Assembly: GCA_964454015.1 (NCBI GenBank)
Contig: CAYVQF010000022.1
Span: forward strand, 1 to 64,000
Direction: 5' to 3'
Length of the DNA: 64,000 nucleotides
DNA from: CAYVQF01 sp964454015
GTDB lineage: Bacteria; Myxococcota_A; Bradymonadia; UBA4248
Shown: positions 23,594-32,779 of the stretch, in pieces
How positions within the stretch are numbered: position 1 is the stretch's first letter
Layout: every line of letters begins with the position of its first letter
Program-made: the position numbers and the translations under genes
Notes under the pieces: generated by a model
What the model was told of the DNA's origin: nothing
What the model saw: the letters and a program-made list of their open reading frames with translations, nothing else
Database searches by the model: none

Positions 23594-25434
23594 GGATGGG
23601 TGTGAGGTGGTGTTGGGTGTGCCTGGGGTTGGCGACGGTGTTGGGCTGTGAGCTGCCCGTGCCAGCGCCCGAGACGGATCGCAGCGACGCCGCGTTGCGC
23701 AACATGGCGGCCGATCCCAGTGCCGAGGGTGTTCCGTCTGATGCGGACCGCGAGCCCAATGACCGCCCTGAGCAGGCGGTGGAGGTCGCCTTGGAGGGGC
23801 GCGGTCCAGTGCTGCTGGCGGGGGTGTTGACTGGCGGCGCCGCCGACGTCGATCACTGGCTGCTCAAAGGGGAGGCGGGCGCGATGGCGTCGCTCAAGGT
23901 GACGCCTAGCGGCGGCGGCGACATCATACTGGGGGTGGTGCGGCCCGAGGCCGGCGCGATGTGGACGCTGGATAACGCGGCCTACGGCGGCACGGAGCTC
24001 ATCCCCAACCTGCGTTTGACCCCACAGGGGGTGGTGGTGGCGATCATGGGGCGCGGCGAGGCCGATATTCCCTATAGCATGGAGATCACCCTTGGGGCCG
24101 AGGATGGCGAGAGCGAACCCAATGACCGCCCCGAGTGGGCCCAGCGCATCACCCCGGGGACCTTGTGGACGGCCTATCTCAACAAGCCGGGTGACGTCGA
24201 CTACTTTCTGCTACAGGTCAACAAGAGCCCGGCAGACATCAGGATCGTGCCGCCGAAGGAGGCGATGCTGGTCACCCTCATGGAGGGAAACAAAGTGATC
24301 TGGCAGGTGCAGAGCAGCGGCCCGAGCCCCGTCGCTTTTAGTGGCCTCCGGCCCACGGCGCAGCCCTATCTGTTGCGGGTGCAGGCGCTGGACGATATCG
24401 ACGCGGTGAAGATCTATCAGGTGGCTCTGGACATCGCCGGCGGGAGTGGCCCCATCGAGTTGGAGCCCAACGATGCGCCCGAGAGTCCCCAAGTGATCGT
24501 CTTCTCTGAGGTTCCGCTCCAGGCTTCCTTGAGCCGTGCCGACGATCTGGACCATTTCCGGGTGATCATCCCGGCGCTGGCGGCAGAGGCGACGGAGACG
24601 CGCCAAGTCTTGACGTTGCGGGTGCGGCCGAGAGGCACACTGGACTTGGCCCTGGAGCTGCGCAGTGCCCTGACGGGCCTGATGATGGCGCGTCCCGGTG
24701 GCGATCCCGGCGGTGAGCGCGCGTTCTGTGGGGTCGATGTGATCGCTGGCGACAGCATCGACTTCCGGGTGGCCCTGCAGCCCGGTGCCAAGTGGAGCGA
24801 CGTGGACAACGCTTACGAGATCCACTTGGCCTTGCGCCACCCGGTGCAGGAGGAGCGGGAGCCGAATGATGTCCCCGAGCAGGCGACCCCCATTGCGTTG
24901 GGCGAGCCGCTGAGCGGGACCCTGCACCCAGTGGGCGACCGCGACGTGTATCGTTTCGTGGTGCCCCCCTTGGCGGAGCCGTCGGATCTTCGCGCCCGCG
25001 TGACCATGCGGGTCGCCGAGGGCTACCCCGTGCGGGTGCGTTTGGACTTGCGGGACGAGCAGATGGCCGACGTGGCCGTGTCGGATCGGCGCGGTCGCGG
25101 TGAGGGGGAGGTGCTGGAAGTGGATCTGCCGAGCGGTGCCTACTATGCGACGGTGCATTCGCAACAAGCGGCGCCGTGCACCCATAGCTACCGTTTCAGT
25201 GTCGAGGTGGACGAGGCTTATGCGCGGGCGCTCCAGGCGCCGCTGGTGAAGCCCATCGATCTGACGCCGCTCTTGGGTGAGGACGCGGTGCCGCTGCGGC
25301 CGGTGGGTGGGGATGAGGGAGCGCCGCCAAAGCCCGCGCCGAGTGATGGTGCGGCGCCGCCCGACTTGCTCCCCGTCGAAGACGGCCCCCCCAAGCCTGG
25401 TGCCCTAGATCTGGGTGACGACGACGGGTTCTGA
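23590..25434 (+). CDS. lipoprotein with four PPC-type beta-sandwich domains
   Basis: 614 aa. Signal peptide with lipobox VLGC, then four copies of a ~110-residue module, each introduced by EPNDxPExA and containing a D-x-D-x(Y/H)-F strand (GDVDYFLLQ, GDRDVYRFVV). This matches the bacterial pre-peptidase C-terminal (PPC) domain, usually found at the ends of secreted peptidases. No peptidase domain is attached, so it may be a surface adhesin or scaffold (inference). The C-terminus is a Pro/Asp linker. ATG 23590 overlaps the lpxA stop as ATGA, with GGGGGA 7 nt upstream. Confidence 0.83.
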   Translation: MRMGVRWCWVCLGLATVLGCELPVPAPETDRSDAALRNMAADPSAEGVPSDADREPNDRPEQAVEVALEGRGPVLLAGVLTGGAADVDHWLLKGEAGAMASLKVTPSGGGDIILGVVRPEAGAMWTLDNAAYGGTELIPNLRLTPQGVVVAIMGRGEADIPYSMEITLGAEDGESEPNDRPEWAQRITPGTLWTAYLNKPGDVDYFLLQVNKSPADIRIVPPKEAMLVTLMEGNKVIWQVQSSGPSPVAFSGLRPTAQPYLLRVQALDDIDAVKIYQVALDIAGGSGPIELEPNDAPESPQVIVFSEVPLQASLSRADDLDHFRVIIPALAAEATETRQVLTLRVRPRGTLDLALELRSALTGLMMARPGGDPGGERAFCGVDVIAGDSIDFRVALQPGAKWSDVDNAYEIHLALRHPVQEEREPNDVPEQATPIALGEPLSGTLHPVGDRDVYRFVVPPLAEPSDLRARVTMRVAEGYPVRVRLDLRDEQMADVAVSDRRGRGEGEVLEVDLPSGAYYATVHSQQAAPCTHSYRFSVEVDEAYARALQAPLVKPIDLTPLLGEDAVPLRPVGGDEGAPPKPAPSDGAAPPDLLPVEDGPPKPGALDLGDDDGF

Positions 25435-26094
25435 GCGCAGGGCGCGCTGGCAGAAGGCTTCGAGGAGGCGGGTGGTGTCGGCTTTGAGGCGCGCGTCGAC
25501 GGCGGCGGCGGGGATTTTCTGCCGCAGGGCGAAGTCCTCGCGCGCCTCGGGGTGAAACTGCACCGAGAAGAGGGGGAGCTCGCAGTGTTCGAGGCCATCG
25601 ATGTTGCAAGTGGGCCGCGTCGCGATGTGGCGGAAGCCGCGAGGGATCTCTTTGACTTCCTCGCACTGACTGGCGATGACCCGCAGATCGCCGCTGACGC
25701 CGAGGCGGTTGGGGCTGAAGTGGCTCTCGACGACGGCGGCCAATTTGTGGCCTGTGGGTTCGCGCAAGCCGACCTTCGCGCCGGCGAGGTGGGCTAGAAG
25801 CTGATGGCCAAAGCAGATGCCCAAGGTGGGGCATCTCACCTCTGCGTTGAGTAGCGGCGTGAGCCAGATTTTGAGAGCGTCGAGCCAGGGGTAGTCGTCG
25901 TGGACGGAGGCTTTGGAGCCGAGGAGGATCACCGCTTGCGCGGCGCGGAGATCGTCTGGGGTGGGCCACTGATTTCGTAGCGCCGGGAAGAGGGTGCGCA
26001 CCGTGCCGGGCCAGATCGCGGAGATCACGGCCATGCCTTGGTGTTCAGGGACCACCATGGAGGGATCGATGAGGAGGAGGGTGGGTGAAGACAT
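25405..26094 (-). CDS. class I glutamine amidotransferase-like protein
   Basis: 229 aa, the GATase1 fold found in GMP synthase N-termini. The nucleophile elbow LGICFGHQLL carries the catalytic Cys, and the FSVQFHPEA motif carries the catalytic His. No synthetase domain is present, so it is a stand-alone member; these hydrolyse gamma-glutamyl or similar bonds, but the substrate is not evident here. It lies 27 nt after the MFS transporter and its 3' end overlaps the convergent PPC lipoprotein by 30 bp. Weak ribosome site at ATG 26094. Confidence 0.85.
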   Translation of the reverse strand: MSSPTLLLIDPSMVVPEHQGMAVISAIWPGTVRTLFPALRNQWPTPDDLRAAQAVILLGSKASVHDDYPWLDALKIWLTPLLNAEVRCPTLGICFGHQLLAHLAGAKVGLREPTGHKLAAVVESHFSPNRLGVSGDLRVIASQCEEVKEIPRGFRHIATRPTCNIDGLEHCELPLFSVQFHPEAREDFALRQKIPAAAVDARLKADTTRLLEAFCQRALRSEPVVVTQI

Positions 26095-26121
26095 GCGAGC
26101 TCGTGTCTCGGTGAGGCCCGA

Positions 26122-27642
26122 TCAGGCCGTTGCGTTAGAACTCTTGCCCGTGGCGCCCTTGCCGCGTTGGAACCAGCCGCGGGCCAGGTAGAGGGCGATG
26201 GGGGAGATCATGGCGATGGCGCCGTAGAGGGCCCACATGAGCTGGGTGTTCTGGGGGGGCTCTTCGGGGACGAAATTGGCGAGGAACCAGCCCGAATAGA
26301 GCCCAGTGATGACTTTGGTCAAGAACCAGGGGAGCTGGGCGATGCCCATGTAGGCGCCGGTCTTGCCAGGTGGGGCGATTTCGGCGACGTGCTGCAAAAA
26401 GCGCGGCTGCCACATGGCCTCACCGATGCTCATGATGAGGATGTAGGCGAAGAGGAGTATAGGGAACTCACCGAAGCAGAGCAGGAAGGTGGGCAGAGCC
26501 ATGACCAAGGTGCCCCAGATCATCATCTTGTAGACGTTGGCTTTGGCGGTGAGGGCGGCGACGGTGGGGGCCAAGACGAAGATCAAGATGGGGTTGAGGT
26601 TGGAGAAGAACTCGAAGTTGTCGGCGACCCAGTCGACGTAGGCGCGGTTGATGTAGAGGGGCATGGTGAGCCACTGGTGGGCGAAGAGGGTCTGCACCGG
26701 GATGAGGACGCAGATGAAGAAGACGAAGCGGAGATCGGCGAAGGGGTGGCCGACGAGCTTTTCTTTGAAGGTGAGCTTGGGACCGGCGCGCCGATCCTTG
26801 GCCTCGTCGTCTTCAGACTTATTGCCGCAGGACTTGGCGGCTTCGGCGATGGCCTTCTTGGACATGGTGATGGCCAAAACGCCCCAGGCGATGGCGGTGA
26901 GGATGGCGTAGACGATGAAGACGCCCGAGATGCCGTTGTCGCCAAAGGTGCCCTCCGAGGCCTTGCGGATGGGAGGCGAGATGACGCCAGAGAAGAAGCC
27001 GCCGAGGTTCATCCCAGCATAGAGCATGGCGAAGCCCATGGCGGCGGTTTTCTCGGTGGTGAAGCGCTTCATCGCCGAGTAGGCCGCGGGCTGATACATG
27101 CCGTAGGCCAGGGCGACCATGAGCATGGCGCCGACCACCCCCAGGAAGAGGGCTGAGCCCATCCCGGTGCCCCCGAGGAAGGACTCGGCACCTGCCAGAA
27201 GGACGCGCCCCAGCACCATCATGGCCATGGCGAGGAGCAGCGCGCGGCGCACGCCCCAGCGATCGGCGAGGGTGCCGAAGAGGAGCTGGGTGATGGTGAT
27301 ACCACCGGTGAAGGCGGCGACGACCCAGCCGGCGTGGAGGTCGCCGAGGCTGACGTTCTCGGCCAGGTACTTGGTTAGCACCGTCAAGATGCCGAAGTAG
27401 ACCAGGCCCTCCAGGGCGTAGGAGATGTTGAGCCCCCAGACCACCTTGGGCGCTTTGGCGAAGGCTTTGAAGGTGTCGGCCATCTCGACGAAGGGCTTCT
27501 TGAGGGCCTCCTTCATGGTAACCGGGGCGTCATCCTCGCTGCCCGGCGCCTCGCCGTTGGCCCCGGGCGCTTCATGGTCGGCGCCACAACAACAGCCTTC
27601 TTCGCTCTCATCGCACTCTTGGTCTCTTTTATCGTCGTTCAC
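26122..27642 (-). CDS. MFS transporter with acidic, Cys-rich N-terminal tail
   Basis: 506 aa, about 12 membrane segments. The MFS loop motif between the second and third helices reads GTLADRWGVRRA. A long central loop is charged (SEDDEAKDRRAG). The N-terminal ~45 residues are cytoplasmic and acidic, with CDESEEGCCCGADHEA holding four Cys and a His, a possible metal or redox site. The substrate is not evident, though conserved features recall peptide/nitrate-type MFS proteins. Start GTG 27642 has GGAGGT 7 nt upstream. Leads a two-gene operon with the amidotransferase. Confidence 0.87.
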   Translation of the reverse strand: MNDDKRDQECDESEEGCCCGADHEAPGANGEAPGSEDDAPVTMKEALKKPFVEMADTFKAFAKAPKVVWGLNISYALEGLVYFGILTVLTKYLAENVSLGDLHAGWVVAAFTGGITITQLLFGTLADRWGVRRALLLAMAMMVLGRVLLAGAESFLGGTGMGSALFLGVVGAMLMVALAYGMYQPAAYSAMKRFTTEKTAAMGFAMLYAGMNLGGFFSGVISPPIRKASEGTFGDNGISGVFIVYAILTAIAWGVLAITMSKKAIAEAAKSCGNKSEDDEAKDRRAGPKLTFKEKLVGHPFADLRFVFFICVLIPVQTLFAHQWLTMPLYINRAYVDWVADNFEFFSNLNPILIFVLAPTVAALTAKANVYKMMIWGTLVMALPTFLLCFGEFPILLFAYILIMSIGEAMWQPRFLQHVAEIAPPGKTGAYMGIAQLPWFLTKVITGLYSGWFLANFVPEEPPQNTQLMWALYGAIAMISPIALYLARGWFQRGKGATGKSSNATA

Positions 27643-27966
27643 GGCAAGGACCTCCCTCGGGTGAATGTTGGGGTGGGCGTGGTGGGCAGCGCATGGCGCG
27701 CTGGGAAGCGTCGCAACCTGGCCACACCCTCATGCAGGTGCGGTGGCGTGTCAACCAGCCGGTAGATTTGCGGTGTCACGGTGTCATGGTGTGGCGGTGG
27801 TGGGTTGGGTGGTCCCTTGGACCGCGCGGCGCGCGTCGAGGCAGCGCGGCGCCGTTCCTGCGGCAGCAGACGCCCCACTTGCCCCAGGCCGGCGCTCTTG
27901 GCATGCTGAAGGCAGCGCTCGCGGCCGGGTGCTGCTGGCTTGACCCCCCTTTCGCGGAGGCCTCTC
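27643..27966. other. 324-bp divergent intergenic region
   Basis: Between the MFS transporter and the Asp-rich lipoprotein. I see no convincing gene in it. It holds an 8-bp tandem repeat at 27772-27795 and, on the minus strand, a perfect TTGACA (27754-27749) without a good -10 at the usual spacing. The plus-strand ribosome site GGAGG (27956-27960) closes the region. Confidence 0.7.
27772..27795. repeat. three 8-bp direct repeats (GGTGTCAC type)
   Basis: GGTGTCAC, GGTGTCAT and GGTGTGGC in perfect phase, the third copy degenerate. It lies mid-way between two divergent starts, so it is a candidate operator. Confidence 0.45.
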
Positions 27967-29211
27967 ATGAACGCGCGCTTTCACCGCCCCTGTCGCTCCT
28001 GGAGCGGCGCCCTCATCCTCTTGTTGTTGAGCGTCGTGAGCTGTGATGATGCGACATCGGGCCCCAAAGACGCCACGGATAGTCAGGATCTGCAGGAGAT
28101 GGCGGACGATCTCGACCTGATCTCCGACGACCAAGCGGATCTCGTCGCGCCGCCAGACACGACGCTGGAGCTTCCACCAGACCTCCATGACGTGCCGGAC
28201 CTGCCCCCCACCGACACGGCGCCGGATCTCGCCGATCTCGGGGATCTTGCCCTCGATGTGGTCCCGGATCTCCCTGGGGATCAGAGCGGCGACACCGAAC
28301 CCGATGGCATCGAACCCGAGCCGTGGTCGTGGTGCCCACCTGGAGACGCGGCGATCTTCGATCCCACTTGGCCCTATGCGGCGACGGTGAGCGACGCGCT
28401 CTACTGTGCCTATGCCGGGCACGGCGATCTGCTGGACACCTTCCGCAACGCGGCGCAGCTCCGGCTGCTCCCAGGGGACTATCGCCTGCCTCTGGAAGAG
28501 GGGAGCTTCCCCATGCTCATCCCCGCCTGTGCCCTGCGCCGCGATGGCTTGCCTTCACAGTTGGCTGGTGCGGGCAGCCTCGATGTCAGCGCTTTCGTCT
28601 TTAGCAGTGCGACTTACTGGGCTCTGACCTTGAACCAAGCCCTGGAGATCAGCGGGCTGCCTTTTGTTTTGAGCCTCTCGGTGTCGATTTACGATCAGAG
28701 CGCCAGCGGGACGCCGCTCCCGGAGCTGACCATCCCGCCGCAGACGGTCTTTGGCGAGGCGGAGGTCTTCATGGCGCTGTGTCCAGGCGAGGACTGTAGC
28801 GGCGCCGGGGGGGTGCTCTATCCCTGCGCCGCGCCTGGTTCAGGCCAGGAGGTCACCATCGCCTTCGATAGGGGCTCTCTGACGGTCTTCACCTACATCT
28901 TTGCCGGGATGGGGCCGTCCGTGCCGGCCGCTTTGACCAGGGCGCATGGCACCTTGGATGGGGTCGACTTTTCCCAGGACGCCTACTTCTCCCTCGCCCA
29001 CCGCCCGGACCACCACAACCTGGGCGGTGGCTTCTTGGTGCACTTCGATGAGCCCGTGGCCGGTGCCTGCGCCATCTTGGCGGAGATTCCTTCGCCCGAC
29101 GGCAGCTTCTGGATCTCCGAACCCGGGGCTTGGCTTCTGGACTGTGACCTGAACGTGATCGAGACGCTGAGCGGCGTCAGAGGCGGTGGGGGCCACGGCA
29201 GCGATTCCTGA
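27967..29211 (+). CDS. Asp-rich lipoprotein, unrecognised
   Basis: 414 aa. Lipobox SVVSC is followed by a ~90-residue acidic linker dominated by Asp, Leu and Pro (ADDLDLISDDQADLVAPPD and similar). A globular domain with paired Cys comes next (WSWCPPGD, YCAYAG, CPGEDCSGAG, PCAAPG) and ends in a Gly-rich tail. Such acidic stalks are common in secreted proteins of delta-type bacteria and may bind Ca2+. No catalytic motif seen. ATG 27967 has GGAGG 6 nt upstream. Confidence 0.75.
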   Translation: MNARFHRPCRSWSGALILLLLSVVSCDDATSGPKDATDSQDLQEMADDLDLISDDQADLVAPPDTTLELPPDLHDVPDLPPTDTAPDLADLGDLALDVVPDLPGDQSGDTEPDGIEPEPWSWCPPGDAAIFDPTWPYAATVSDALYCAYAGHGDLLDTFRNAAQLRLLPGDYRLPLEEGSFPMLIPACALRRDGLPSQLAGAGSLDVSAFVFSSATYWALTLNQALEISGLPFVLSLSVSIYDQSASGTPLPELTIPPQTVFGEAEVFMALCPGEDCSGAGGVLYPCAAPGSGQEVTIAFDRGSLTVFTYIFAGMGPSVPAALTRAHGTLDGVDFSQDAYFSLAHRPDHHNLGGGFLVHFDEPVAGACAILAEIPSPDGSFWISEPGAWLLDCDLNVIETLSGVRGGGGHGSDS

Positions 29212-29239
29212 CGCCGCGATTTGGTCTCGGCGCAGCGCT

Positions 29240-31291
29240 CTACGGGTGGAGGTAACGGGTCAACCAGCCCAGGACCTCGTGGTACCACTGCATGGCGTTG
29301 GCAGGCTGCTGCACCCAATGGCCTTCGTCGGGGAAGTAGAGGAAGCGCGAGGGCACGCGCCGGCTCTGCAGCGCCGTGAAGAGGGCGATGCCCTCGGAGA
29401 CGGGGCAGCGGAAATCCTGTTCACCGTGGATGACCAGCATGGGGGTCTGGAAGTGCATGGCGTAGCGATGCGGGCTGTGGCGTTGGTACTCCGCGCCTTC
29501 TTCGTGGGGGAGGCCGCCGTGCTCGCGGTCGTCGAACCACAGCTCCTCGGTGGTGTAGGCCATGGCCTCGAGGTTGAAGATGCCGTCGTGGGAGACCAAG
29601 GCGCGGAACCGCGTCGGGGCGCGCCCGGCGAGGAGGTTGACCATGTAGCCGCCAAAGCTGGCGCCAGCAGCGGCGATGCGGTTGGGGTCGATGAAGGGAT
29701 AGCGTTCGAGGAGCTGGTCCAGAGCGAGGAGGATGTCGTCGACGCAGCGTCCGCCCCAGTCACGGGAGATTTCCTCTTTGAATGTGCGGCCAAAGCCCGT
29801 GGAACCCCGGGGGTTGAGCATGGCGACCACGGCACCTTGCGAGGCAAAGAGTTGGGCGTTCCAGCGGTAGTGGAAGTTGTCGAGGAAAGCGCCCTGGGGG
29901 CCGCCGTGGATGAGGAGGATGAGGGGGTAATGCTTGCGCGATTGAAAGTTGGGCGGGCGGACGAGGTAGCCGTGGACGGGGGTGTCGTCGGCGCCTTTGA
30001 CCCAGAAAGCCTCGCCGCGATCACAGCCATGATCGCCGAGAGCATCACCGCTGGAGGTGAGGCGCTGGCCCTTGGGCGTGGCCAGGAGCGGTGTTGCCGC
30101 GCCGCGGGCGAAATCCGGCTTGAAGGGCGTGGCTACGTCGAGGAGGTAGAGATCGGTCGGGGCGTCCAAGCGATCGCAGGCGGCGATGACTTGGCGCTGG
30201 CCCGGCACACAGGCGAAGGCACCGATGGTGAGGCCCTGGGTGAGCTGGTGGACGCCGCCGTCGGGGAGGTCCACCTGGTAGAGCGAGGAATGGCCGCGAT
30301 CTTGGGCGCGGAAGAGCAGGCGATCGGGCGCGGCGACGGCGAAGCCGTCGGGGTTGCGATCGAAGTCTTCGAGCCAGGTGTGGGTGGTGGCCGTGGCGCG
30401 GTCGTAGACCTTGAAGCGGTTCTTGTCCGACTCGTAGCCGGGCTCGGCCATGGCGAGGTAGAAGAGATGTTGGCCATCCTGGCTGTAACGGGGGTGGGTG
30501 TCACAGGCTTGCGAGGTGGAGATGTTGCGGGCCGGGCCCACGGGGGTGAGCCCGGCGACGGCCTGCAGGAAAAGGCAGTTGTTGGTGGAGCGCGCCAGCT
30601 CCTCGTCGGGATTCATGACGTAGGCGATTTCGTCGCCGAGGGGGCTGAAATCGTAGTCGCGGGCGCTGCCCAGGGCGATGGGGGGGACGGCGCGCGACCC
30701 CGGGGTGAGGTCGACCGTGTCGCCGCTGTCGACGTCGAGGAGGAAGAGGTGCTGGCACTGCCCGTCGAGCCAGGCGTCCCAGTGGCGGTAGAAGAGCTTG
30801 TCCACGATTCGGGCGCGCGCTTTGGGGTGGACCAGGTCGTAGATCTGGGCCAGGGAAGGGTCTTCGGCGCCGGTGTGATCTGCCGGGGCGATGACGACGG
30901 TGCGGCTGAAGAGGATGCGCTGGCCCTCTGGGGACCAGCACAAGCCGGCGGCGCCGCCGCGACCGTTGCTGAGCCTGCGGGCTTCGCCGCCGCGCATGGG
31001 GAGCAGCCACACCTGGGCGCCCTCTTCGCGGTCGCTGACGAAGGCCAGGTGCTGGCCGTCAGGGGACCAGGCCGGCTGGCTGTGCTTGCCGGGGCCCGGG
31101 GTGGCCAACCAGGTCTGGGCGGTGGCGAGCTCATGGATCCAGATGCGGGTGCGGCTGAGGTTATCGTCGAGCTTGGTCACGGCGCCGACATAAGCGACGC
31201 GGCTGCCGTCGGGTGAGACCTGGGGATCGGTCAGGCGCTCGATGCGCATGAGATCGGCGAAGGTGATGGGTGTTTTTTCGCCCATTTCCAT
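29240..31291 (-). CDS. S9-family prolyl oligopeptidase-like serine peptidase
   Basis: 683 aa. An N-terminal seven-bladed beta propeller with WD-like repeats (QVSPDGSRVAYVG; PAWSPDGQHLAFVSD) precedes a C-terminal alpha/beta hydrolase. The nucleophile lies in GASFGGYM, the acid near GEQDFRCPVSEG, and the His in DEGHWVQQP. No signal peptide is visible, so it is probably cytoplasmic and cleaves short or acylated peptides like dipeptidyl peptidase or acylaminoacyl-peptidase types. ATG 31291 has AAGGAG 7 nt upstream. Downstream of the VOC gene by 81 nt, probably co-transcribed. Confidence 0.9.
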   Translation of the reverse strand: MEMGEKTPITFADLMRIERLTDPQVSPDGSRVAYVGAVTKLDDNLSRTRIWIHELATAQTWLATPGPGKHSQPAWSPDGQHLAFVSDREEGAQVWLLPMRGGEARRLSNGRGGAAGLCWSPEGQRILFSRTVVIAPADHTGAEDPSLAQIYDLVHPKARARIVDKLFYRHWDAWLDGQCQHLFLLDVDSGDTVDLTPGSRAVPPIALGSARDYDFSPLGDEIAYVMNPDEELARSTNNCLFLQAVAGLTPVGPARNISTSQACDTHPRYSQDGQHLFYLAMAEPGYESDKNRFKVYDRATATTHTWLEDFDRNPDGFAVAAPDRLLFRAQDRGHSSLYQVDLPDGGVHQLTQGLTIGAFACVPGQRQVIAACDRLDAPTDLYLLDVATPFKPDFARGAATPLLATPKGQRLTSSGDALGDHGCDRGEAFWVKGADDTPVHGYLVRPPNFQSRKHYPLILLIHGGPQGAFLDNFHYRWNAQLFASQGAVVAMLNPRGSTGFGRTFKEEISRDWGGRCVDDILLALDQLLERYPFIDPNRIAAAGASFGGYMVNLLAGRAPTRFRALVSHDGIFNLEAMAYTTEELWFDDREHGGLPHEEGAEYQRHSPHRYAMHFQTPMLVIHGEQDFRCPVSEGIALFTALQSRRVPSRFLYFPDEGHWVQQPANAMQWYHEVLGWLTRYLHP

Positions 31292-31372
31292 GGTGACTCT
31301 CCTTGAGGACGCAGTGCCGCGGCGCGGGCGGCGCGCTGGGGGGCAGAGGTGGGGGCGCAGGGCACGGGGCCG

Positions 31373-31744
31373 TCACTTCAGCGAGTGGAGCCCGATGAGG
31401 TTGCCTTCGCTGTCCTTGAGCATGGCGACGAAGCCGTGGGTGCCAATGGAAAACTTGCCCTGGACGACCTGTCCGCCAGCCGTGGCGGCGCGGGCGGCCT
31501 CGACGGCGCAGTCGTCACAACTGAAATAGACCACGGTGCCACTGCCAGAGGGCGTGCTGCCATCCATTTTGACCAAGGCGCCTGCCGCGCCGTGTTCGTC
31601 GTAGTTGGCGGGGAAGACCCACATCTCCATCTCGGGGATGGCCAGGTCGATCAGGGTGGTGCCAAAGACCGCTTCATAAAAGGCCTTGGCGCGCTGCATG
31701 TCGCGGACGTAGATTTCAAACCAGCCGACAGGGTTCTTGGACAT
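31373..31744 (-). CDS. VOC-superfamily (glyoxalase/bleomycin-resistance-like) protein
   Basis: 123 aa, one paired beta-alpha-beta-beta-beta unit set. Features: VGWFEIYVRDMQRAKAFYEAV at the N-terminus, then YFSCDDCAVEAARA, and AMLKDSEGNLIGLHS with the distal Glu region. The substrate cannot be assigned; small stand-alone VOC proteins of this length are often of unknown function. Start ATG 31744 has GGAG 6 nt upstream; an in-frame GTG at 31756 is a weaker option. Confidence 0.85.
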   Translation of the reverse strand: MSKNPVGWFEIYVRDMQRAKAFYEAVFGTTLIDLAIPEMEMWVFPANYDEHGAAGALVKMDGSTPSGSGTVVYFSCDDCAVEAARAATAGGQVVQGKFSIGTHGFVAMLKDSEGNLIGLHSLK

Positions 31745-31923
31745 CTCACTCTCCACAGGGGCATTGGGCGCGTAAGGCGCCGCGATGGGGGGAGATTAGC
31801 AAGGTGGTGGTGTGGTGGCAATCGCCAGCGGCGCTGGTGCGGCGGCTGAGTGCGCTTTGCCTTTGCGCCGCCGTCGTCCTTGGTGCATGCTGTCAGCGAA
31901 AGGCTTTGTAGGAGGTGATGGGG

Positions 31924-32778
31924 ATGCGGGTTGGGCAACGAGCGAGGCGGCGGGCGGGCGTCCTGGCGGGGTGGATCACCACACTAAGTGTTTTGCTGGC
32001 TTGTAACCCTGGGGAGGTGCCCAAGGTGGCCTCGTCTCTGGCAGCGGAAGGCGTCCAGTGGCGTGAGGGCTTCTGGTTGACGCCCGACGCGCCCGACCCG
32101 ACGGCGTGCGCCGTGGATGCCGACTGCGTGTGTGCCGATTTGGTGTTGCCCAATGGCTGTTGTTGGCACTATGGTTCGCCCTTCCCCCAGAGCCAGGCTT
32201 ATGCGGCGTGGTTGCGCGGAGAGGTGAAGCGCCCGGCGTGTCAGGAGATACAGTGCTCGCCAGGGCCGCTGCCGGGCCATCCTCTGCCCTGTGCCTTTGA
32301 GGCGCGCTGTGTCGCGGGCCAATGTGCCAACGCCTGTGGCGCGGCGGCCGTTGGGGGGCCCAAGGAGATTGGACGTCAAGAGGCGCGGGGCGACGCCTAC
32401 TGGGGGGTGATCTTGGCGGCGGGGGAGCCGCTGGGAGGCGAGGCCGATGCGGCGCGGTGGACGCCAAGTGCGCAGGAGGTGGCCGTGGCGGAGGCGGGCT
32501 TGGTGGCGGGCTTGGCGGCGGAGGCCGGGGCTGATGCCGAGAGCGCGGCCCACGAGGTCGTGGAGCGCTTGCCCAGGTATCGCCGCTACTACGCCGGCGT
32601 GGAGCGAGAGGGCGTGCGGGCCGTGTGGATCTACCTGGTCTATGAGGCGGAGCGGATATCGCCCGAGTGGCAGCGGGAGCTGATCCTTGGGCGCGGCGGC
32701 GGCGCGGCTTTCGTGCGGGCCTGGGTGGCGATGCCCGAGGGGAGCCTGATGCACTGGGAGATGAACAGTTTGCGCTGA
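31924..32778 (+). CDS. Cys-containing lipoprotein, unrecognised
   Basis: 284 aa. Arg-rich N-terminus, hydrophobic core and lipobox LLAC. The first 110 mature residues hold about ten Cys (CAVDADCVCADLV, NGCCWHYG, CQEIQCSPG, CVAGQCANACG), suggesting a disulfide-rich head. The C-terminal half is Ala/Glu-rich and helical. No family recognised. AGGAGG at 31910-31915 gives 8-nt spacing to ATG 31924, better than the two starts just upstream. Convergent with the CDF gene, with a 1-nt gap. Confidence 0.72.
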   Translation: MRVGQRARRRAGVLAGWITTLSVLLACNPGEVPKVASSLAAEGVQWREGFWLTPDAPDPTACAVDADCVCADLVLPNGCCWHYGSPFPQSQAYAAWLRGEVKRPACQEIQCSPGPLPGHPLPCAFEARCVAGQCANACGAAAVGGPKEIGRQEARGDAYWGVILAAGEPLGGEADAARWTPSAQEVAVAEAGLVAGLAAEAGADAESAAHEVVERLPRYRRYYAGVEREGVRAVWIYLVYEAERISPEWQRELILGRGGGAAFVRAWVAMPEGSLMHWEMNSLR

Positions 32779-32779
32779 T

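Noticed and set aside
27639..27968. Possible gene in the MFS-lipoprotein divergent gap
   Set aside because: Pro/Arg-rich frame, no ribosome site, and it spans the regulatory region including the start of the MFS gene.
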